A stretch of 10,884 bases of DNA from an uncultured Porphyromonadaceae bacterium (GTDB lineage: Bacteria; Bacteroidota; Bacteroidia; Bacteroidales; Muribaculaceae): contig URZG01000054.1 of assembly GCA_900552325.1 (NCBI GenBank), forward strand, positions 1 to 10,884, written 5' to 3'. Within the stretch, counting starts at the first letter, position 1. The number at the start of each line of letters is the position of its first letter. Position numbers and translations under genes: made by a program. The notes below the pieces were generated by a model, which worked only from the letters and a program-made list of their open reading frames with translations, made no database searches and was not told the origin of the DNA. This document shows positions 6,573-10,884 of the stretch, in pieces.

Positions 6573-7799
6573 TCAGCGGCGGCGCCCGAAAAGGTCGCGC
6601 AGGCCGTCCATATCGAAAGAAAGGGTGAAACGCAGCGTCTGGTCGAGAGGGGAGGTCTGTGCGGTGGCGAGCATATAGGAGGCATCGAGGCGCACGATGT
6701 TCAGCGAGAAGCCTGCACCGAAGCCGAAGTACTGGCGGTTCCCCTTGTAGGCGCTCTCGTGGTAGTAACCTGCGCGCACGAAGAACTGCTGGTTGTAGTT
6801 GTATTCAGCGCCGATGGAGTACTGTATCTCGCGGAGCTCCTCTTTTAATCCGCCGGGAGCGTCGGAAAATGATTTGAAGATGCCGGTGATTGGCGACATG
6901 TTCTGCCAGTCCTCGTATGCTTTCTCGTATGCGCGCTGGTCCTCCTGGCCGTCGGCATCGAGATAGTCGCTCTGACGTGGCTTGGAGGGAACGAGGAGCT
7001 TGTTGAGGTCGAGCGATACCGCCAGATTGTGGTAGTCGGCAAGGGGGAACATGAAAGTGGTGCCGAGCCGGAGATTGGTGGGTAGGAAAGCCGGACGGTT
7101 GCCGTTGTCGTATGACACCTTTGTACCGATGTTGGAGATGTTCCAGCCCCAGGACCACTGGCATTCGTTCTGCCCCACGATGGGGTATGTGGTGAAATAA
7201 CCTGCGATATCGGCGGCCACGGCGGAGGCGCCTGTCGACTGGTCGCCGGCGTATGAGGAAGAGAATCCGAGGTCAGAGTAGATATAGCGGAACACAACGC
7301 CCATCGAGAATTTCTCGGAGAGTTTGCGCGAGTAACCCACGTCAACCGAAAGTTCGTAAGGCTGGAGCGAAGTCGTTACGTTGGCCACATCCTGCGAATT
7401 CACTTCGCCGAGCGAGAAATAGCGGAGCGATGCCGAGATGGCCTGGTTGTCGCCTGAGCCGATCTTCCAGTACCCGGCGAGATTTGCCAGGAAAATATCG
7501 TTGACGAGTTTACGCAGCCACGGAGTATAGCTGAGCGAAACGGCTGCCTGCGAATATGCGAAGGCATATTTTGAGGGGTTCCAGAACTGGGAGTTGGCGT
7601 CGGGGTCGGTGGCCGCGCCGAGATCACCCAGTGAAGCGCCTCGGGCGTCGGGAGCGATACCCAGAGAGGTCACACCCGTCTCTATGGGGTTAAACTCGTT
7701 TTTAATGGCGTTTTCAGCCCTGGCTGCAGGAGAGGTGGCGGCCAGCAGGGCTACACCGGCAATACCGGCGGATATGGCGTGTTTGAGCGTCTTTGTCAT
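6573..7799 (-). CDS. porV: Type IX secretion system outer-membrane protein PorV (LptO)
   Basis: A 408-aa outer-membrane beta-barrel of the FadL-like family. A signal peptide covers residues 1-28, with an AARA-like cleavage site before ENAIKNEF. PorV hallmarks are GIAPDARGASLGDLGAATDP (47-66), FWNPSKYAF (72-80), YTPWLRKLVNDI (91-102), the SLRYFSLGE strand (124-132), the periplasmic or surface loop NMSPITGIFKSFSDAPGG (300-317), RAGYYHES followed by KGNRQYF (342-358), and the terminal TLRFTLSFDMDGL. PorV binds the sorting signal of T9SS cargo at the outer membrane and delivers it to the PorU sortase in the PorU-PorV-PorQ-PorZ attachment complex. The 111-bp leader (7800-7910) has a small GGGC-ATCA-GCCC hairpin (7820-7831) and no clear promoter motif. 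porU is not visible in the window. Confidence 0.95.
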   Translation of the reverse strand: MTKTLKHAISAGIAGVALLAATSPAARAENAIKNEFNPIETGVTSLGIAPDARGASLGDLGAATDPDANSQFWNPSKYAFAYSQAAVSLSYTPWLRKLVNDIFLANLAGYWKIGSGDNQAISASLRYFSLGEVNSQDVANVTTSLQPYELSVDVGYSRKLSEKFSMGVVFRYIYSDLGFSSSYAGDQSTGASAVAADIAGYFTTYPIVGQNECQWSWGWNISNIGTKVSYDNGNRPAFLPTNLRLGTTFMFPLADYHNLAVSLDLNKLLVPSKPRQSDYLDADGQEDQRAYEKAYEDWQNMSPITGIFKSFSDAPGGLKEELREIQYSIGAEYNYNQQFFVRAGYYHESAYKGNRQYFGFGAGFSLNIVRLDASYMLATAQTSPLDQTLRFTLSFDMDGLRDLFGRRR

Positions 7800-7910
7800 C
7801 GTGATAATTTTATGGCGCGGGGCATCAGCCCTCTATCTTATAATAACTGAATTTCTCCCTGATTATTGTGTGGATAGTTCTGGTGTGATGACGGGGGATG
7901 GTAAGAGGGA

Positions 7911-8753
7911 TTACTGCTGTGATATCCTGAGTTGATGCAGGGGGGTGGCGCCCAGCAGGGCGGCTGCCTCGGAATATGAGCTGTAGAAAGAGCCGGTTAT
8001 CCGTGCGCAGCCTGCGAGAATCAGCATTTCGGTGAGGGCGTGGCGCATCCCGGACGGGGTGCGTCGGTCGGCTGTCGCGGTGGATGTGACTATTTTCCCG
8101 GGAAAACGGGCGTGAAAGAGGTGCTTTACCTGATCGTCGTCGGTAGCGAGATATATTTTTCGGGCCGGATTAAGTGAAAACTCCTTCTCGGCCTGTGTCA
8201 GAAAGGCTTCGACGGGGGATTCCGTTATCGCCACAGTGTTGTCTGTACGCCTTATATGGAAGCCCGTGGCATCCTTGCCCAAAAGAACAAGCACTTTGTC
8301 AGCTTCGGTACGAACGGCTTCGACGGGATGGAAAAGGCGCCGGTAGCTGTTGTCGTCGCAGGGATAGAAAAAGGTACCGGCGCGGAGCAGTACGGCGCCG
8401 CGCGCCGATTGTACGGAAGCCAGGATTTCCGTGGCGTTTTCGGTCCGGAGGGTATCATCGTCGGAGTAGACGGCGGAAAATTTGCCTGCGCGCAGAAGAG
8501 GCGAAAGATACAGGTTGCGTTTACGTGCAGGGCGGTAAAGCCACAGGGCTTTGGCCTCCGGTATATTTGCGATTTCTATATCTGCAGGGATAGGGATGAA
8601 AAGATCATCAAAGCAGGCGGAGAGTTCCCGGTTGACCGGCCACAACACCTTGAGAGGGCGGCCACTATCCTGCGCGAGCGCCATTGCTGAGGCAATGGCG
8701 CGCATACGGTTGGCAAGCCCTCCGAGGGTGAGTAAGGTGAGCGGGGCTGGCAT
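7911..8753 (-). CDS. FUT8/NodZ-like glycosyltransferase, probable fucosyltransferase
   Basis: A 280-aa soluble protein with no signal peptide or membrane span. The N-terminus TLGGLANRMRAIASAMALAQ (9-28) resembles the opening of GT-B fucosyltransferases. HIRRTDN (166-172) matches the HxRRTDK-like motif of the GT23/NodZ/O-fucosyltransferase group, which contacts GDP-fucose, better than the HxRRGDY of GT11. A later YLATDDDQVK (201-210) and GSFYSSYSEAAALLG (254-268) correspond to the remaining conserved donor-site motifs of this group. It therefore probably transfers fucose, or another GDP- or NDP-sugar, to a glycan or glycolipid on the cytosolic face. It begins 12 bp after the 174-aa gene and is followed 111 bp later by porV, so it lies inside a T9SS cluster. 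Sugar, linkage and acceptor are unknown; the family call rests on motifs seen by eye. Confidence 0.66.
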   Translation of the reverse strand: MPAPLTLLTLGGLANRMRAIASAMALAQDSGRPLKVLWPVNRELSACFDDLFIPIPADIEIANIPEAKALWLYRPARKRNLYLSPLLRAGKFSAVYSDDDTLRTENATEILASVQSARGAVLLRAGTFFYPCDDNSYRRLFHPVEAVRTEADKVLVLLGKDATGFHIRRTDNTVAITESPVEAFLTQAEKEFSLNPARKIYLATDDDQVKHLFHARFPGKIVTSTATADRRTPSGMRHALTEMLILAGCARITGSFYSSYSEAAALLGATPLHQLRISQQ

Positions 8754-8765
8754 CGTTCTGTATTA

Positions 8766-9290
8766 TTACAGGCGTTGTAGGGGGGCGAGTATCTCCATCA
8801 GCCGTTCATGCCCGAGTTTGCGCTCTGTTTCGAGTGTGGTGCATAGTGTCATGGCCAGAGAGGCCACGGCGGGATGCGAGAAAAGTTTATGGAAGTAGCT
8901 GTAAGCCTTGGAGAAGAGTGCCTCAACTTCCGCCGGAGTAAGATCGGCAGTCTCGCGTCCCTCTTCCTCAAGGGAGCGAATGAGACTTTGGCGCATCTGG
9001 GGTGTGATCTCAGTGTTCTGGCGCACCAATGCGCGGCACAGGAGGTTTGATATCAGGAGGCCTGTGGCGAGCTGGAATTTTTCCACGGCATCGTTCCATG
9101 TCTCACGTGGAGATGATTTGGGACTGCGTATCATGAAGAATTCAGGATACAGCGCCATCCCGAAATCAGCGGGGGCATCGATGTCGAGCGCACGCAGATA
9201 GCGGTCGCTTTCCCATACCACCATAGCCACCGCCATGCCGCCCAGACCGAAAGCCCGGTCGGTTGTATCGGTGTATTTTAGAGTCGTCAT
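8766..9290 (-). CDS. Uncharacterised 174-aa protein coupled to porZ
   Basis: I do not recognise a family. The protein looks soluble and mostly alpha-helical, with no signal peptide, lipobox or clear membrane span. The first third includes GLGGMAVAMVVWESDRYLRALDI and an aromatic MALYPEFFMIRSPKSSP stretch. The middle (residues ~65-115) is a helix with LLISNLLCRALVRQ, then acidic SLEEEGRETADLTPAEVEALF. The C-terminal third is helical (AYSYFHKLFSHPAVASLAMTLC ... RLMEILAPLQRL). Its ATG overlaps the porZ stop by one base (TGATG), a typical translational-coupling arrangement, and the glycosyltransferase gene follows after 12 bp. The three are almost certainly one transcript. A role linked to T9SS or to envelope glycans is inferred only from position. 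Confidence 0.78.
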   Translation of the reverse strand: MTTLKYTDTTDRAFGLGGMAVAMVVWESDRYLRALDIDAPADFGMALYPEFFMIRSPKSSPRETWNDAVEKFQLATGLLISNLLCRALVRQNTEITPQMRQSLIRSLEEEGRETADLTPAEVEALFSKAYSYFHKLFSHPAVASLAMTLCTTLETERKLGHERLMEILAPLQRL

Positions 9291-10884
9291 CAGTTAACAA
9301 TGAGTATTTTCGTTACGGCGCCGGAAGAAGAGCCTGTGGCGTTCTGCGACGCAAATACGTAATAGACCCCCGACGGCACACGTTCACCGGCGGTGTTGGC
9401 GCCGTCCCAGATGAACATGCCTCCGTTGGAGCGTCCCTGAGCCACGACGTTCCCGGCGGCATCGGCGATTTTCACGAGAGAATCGTTCATCAGCCCTTTT
9501 ACCGTGATCCAGCCTGAATAATCGGGCCTTACAGGATTGGGGTAGGCATATACGTCGGAATAGTCGTCGTTGCCCGGCGCGGTTTCGGAACTATATTCCA
9601 TCAGGCCGTTCTCAAGACCGAACCATACGGAGTTGGAATTGGGGTCACAGGCCACAGCTGCGACACGGGTATAAGGGAGCGGGGAATTATCCTGGGTATA
9701 TTGGGCGAGGATCTTGTCGCCGGCGGCATTAAGCAAAATAGCACCTGAAGAGGTGGCGAGCCACTTGTTGTTGGCCGCGTCGACACTCATGCCATAGACT
9801 TGTGCGCCGTCGGCAAGGTAGTCGGCAAGATTGGTTCCGTCATTACGAGGAATCTTTATTCGGGTGAACTGGGCTGAGTTGCCGAGTTCCGCAACATCTG
9901 GTTTCCCGAAGTTGAACACGACACAGTCGCCGGCACCCCAGATATTGCCGTCCTTATCTTCGGTGAATGAGGACCATACACATTCGGGTGTGTTATTATC
10001 CTGATCATAAACTGTCTCAACTACATTCCACACGTCATCCGATACAGATGAAGTGCCTTTCGAGTCGACAAAGATTATGTTGGGTACCCAATAACATTTA
10101 GCCATCACAACGATGTTGGATTTTTTGCAGGCATATACACGCGAGGATCGTTCCTGGTGTGCGGCGCCGTTGTATCCGGGCACCACTTTCTGAACGTCTT
10201 CGGCAGTAAAAGTGGATGGGTCTTTGGCTATGTTTTCAGCAGAAATACAATATAAGCCAGTGTTTGAGTGTACTATCCAAAGATTTCCTTTCCCATCGAA
10301 GTCAATGTCAGCAATATATTCTACCTGTGCGGTGCCGTTCTGTCCTTTCCAGCCGTACTTATATTGGGCTGTCCATTCCCCATTGTCTATGCGGATGAGG
10401 CCCTGGCCCCATGTCGCAATGAAATAAGAATTTTCTGTACCGGGAATTTTAACTGTACGCTGGGTGTTTATATTTCCCCAGGGGCAACTGGCAGAAGGTG
10501 TCACATCCTTTATCTTGCCGTTTTCGATTACTATGATTCTGGCAGGTTTATATATCTGGCTGTGGCTGAATAGCTGGTCGAGGTTGCGGTGCGAGGCGGT
10601 GATTACATTGTCGGGGGTGAGGGTGAGGTTGCGGATGTCGGCCAGGGTGAGTTCGGAGCCGGCGAAACGGTCGTGGAGGGTGACGGGTTCGGAGCCGGTA
10701 AGGTCGAACTCGGCCACGCCAGCGGTGCCGGCGCTCCATACGGAAGCTGCCCCGGTATCGGCTGAGTAAAGTTCTCCTTTGAGCGATGCGGGGATGGCGA
10801 TGCGGGTCGTTTCCCCTTCGCTGTCAATGCGGTATATGGCATCGGGGGTGAAGAAATTCGCCGAGCCGTCGGAATTTCCGCGCA
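9290..10884 (-). CDS. porZ: PorZ-like beta-propeller protein with T9SS sorting domain (5' end outside window)
   Basis: The minus-strand frame is open from the window edge to the TGA at 9290-9292, giving 530 visible residues; the GTG at 10717 is internal, since 55 more in-frame codons lie upstream. Repeated propeller-blade signatures are visible: DIDFDGKGNLWIVHSNTGL, DKDGNIWGAGD, SVDAANNKWLATSSG and NSVWFGLENGL. From about 9550 to the end comes a type A T9SS sorting domain: YPNPVRPDYSG, then VKIADAAGNVV, MFIWDGANTAGERVPSGVYYV, and the basic-hydrophobic end KILIVN. Porphyromonas gingivalis PorZ (776 aa, two seven-bladed propellers plus this domain) is a surface member of the attachment complex and binds A-LPS. 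Proximity to porV supports the call. A generic secreted propeller with a sorting domain is the main alternative. About 240 N-terminal residues would be missing if it has the family length. Confidence 0.82.
   Translation of the reverse strand, partial: RGNSDGSANFFTPDAIYRIDSEGETTRIAIPASLKGELYSADTGAASVWSAGTAGVAEFDLTGSEPVTLHDRFAGSELTLADIRNLTLTPDNVITASHRNLDQLFSHSQIYKPARIIVIENGKIKDVTPSASCPWGNINTQRTVKIPGTENSYFIATWGQGLIRIDNGEWTAQYKYGWKGQNGTAQVEYIADIDFDGKGNLWIVHSNTGLYCISAENIAKDPSTFTAEDVQKVVPGYNGAAHQERSSRVYACKKSNIVVMAKCYWVPNIIFVDSKGTSSVSDDVWNVVETVYDQDNNTPECVWSSFTEDKDGNIWGAGDCVVFNFGKPDVAELGNSAQFTRIKIPRNDGTNLADYLADGAQVYGMSVDAANNKWLATSSGAILLNAAGDKILAQYTQDNSPLPYTRVAAVACDPNSNSVWFGLENGLMEYSSETAPGNDDYSDVYAYPNPVRPDYSGWITVKGLMNDSLVKIADAAGNVVAQGRSNGGMFIWDGANTAGERVPSGVYYVFASQNATGSSSGAVTKILIVN

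Noticed and set aside
6024..6848. A 274-codon plus-strand frame
   Set aside because: It is antisense to ispF and the 3' end of porV, both certain genes, and its translation has no recognisable domain.
8174..8690. Plus-strand frames opposite the glycosyltransferase
   Set aside because: Arg/Gly-rich shadow translations without a signature, against a coherent minus-strand gene with family motifs.

Overview
The window looks like a Bacteroidales chromosome segment, with G+C near 60-65% over most genes. The evidence is a porV and a porZ homologue (type IX secretion, restricted to Bacteroidota), a T9SS-type C-terminal sorting domain, a Bacteroidota-style TonB C-terminal domain, and start regions that mostly lack a Shine-Dalgarno sequence. 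A high-G+C Bacteroidales family such as Muribaculaceae would fit, but the sequence alone does not prove the family.

Left half, plus strand (1-5412): the 3' end of a TonB-like energy transducer, pfkA (ATP-type 6-phosphofructokinase), a lipoprotein with a thioredoxin-like C-terminus that lacks a CxxC motif, a comM/yifB Mg-chelatase-like AAA+ ATPase, and a clearly more AT-rich integral membrane acyltransferase of the acyltransferase-3 type. pfkA and the lipoprotein gene (10 bp apart) and the lipoprotein gene and comM (27 bp apart) are close enough to be co-transcribed.

Right half, minus strand (5549-10884), read in transcription order: porZ (5' end outside the window), an unrecognised 174-aa protein whose ATG overlaps the porZ stop (TGATG), a FUT8/NodZ-like glycosyltransferase, then porV and ispF, then a small uncharacterised 115-aa protein. 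The two strands converge at 5413-5548.

The most interesting part is the minus-strand cluster. PorV and PorZ are both members of the T9SS attachment complex (PorU-PorV-PorQ-PorZ), which in Porphyromonas moves cargo onto an anionic lipopolysaccharide. Here two genes sit between them: an unknown coupled to porZ and a probable fucosyltransferase-like enzyme. They could take part in making or modifying the glycolipid anchor, the cargo or the complex; this is inference from position. No rRNA, tRNA, CRISPR array, insertion sequence or integrase was seen.
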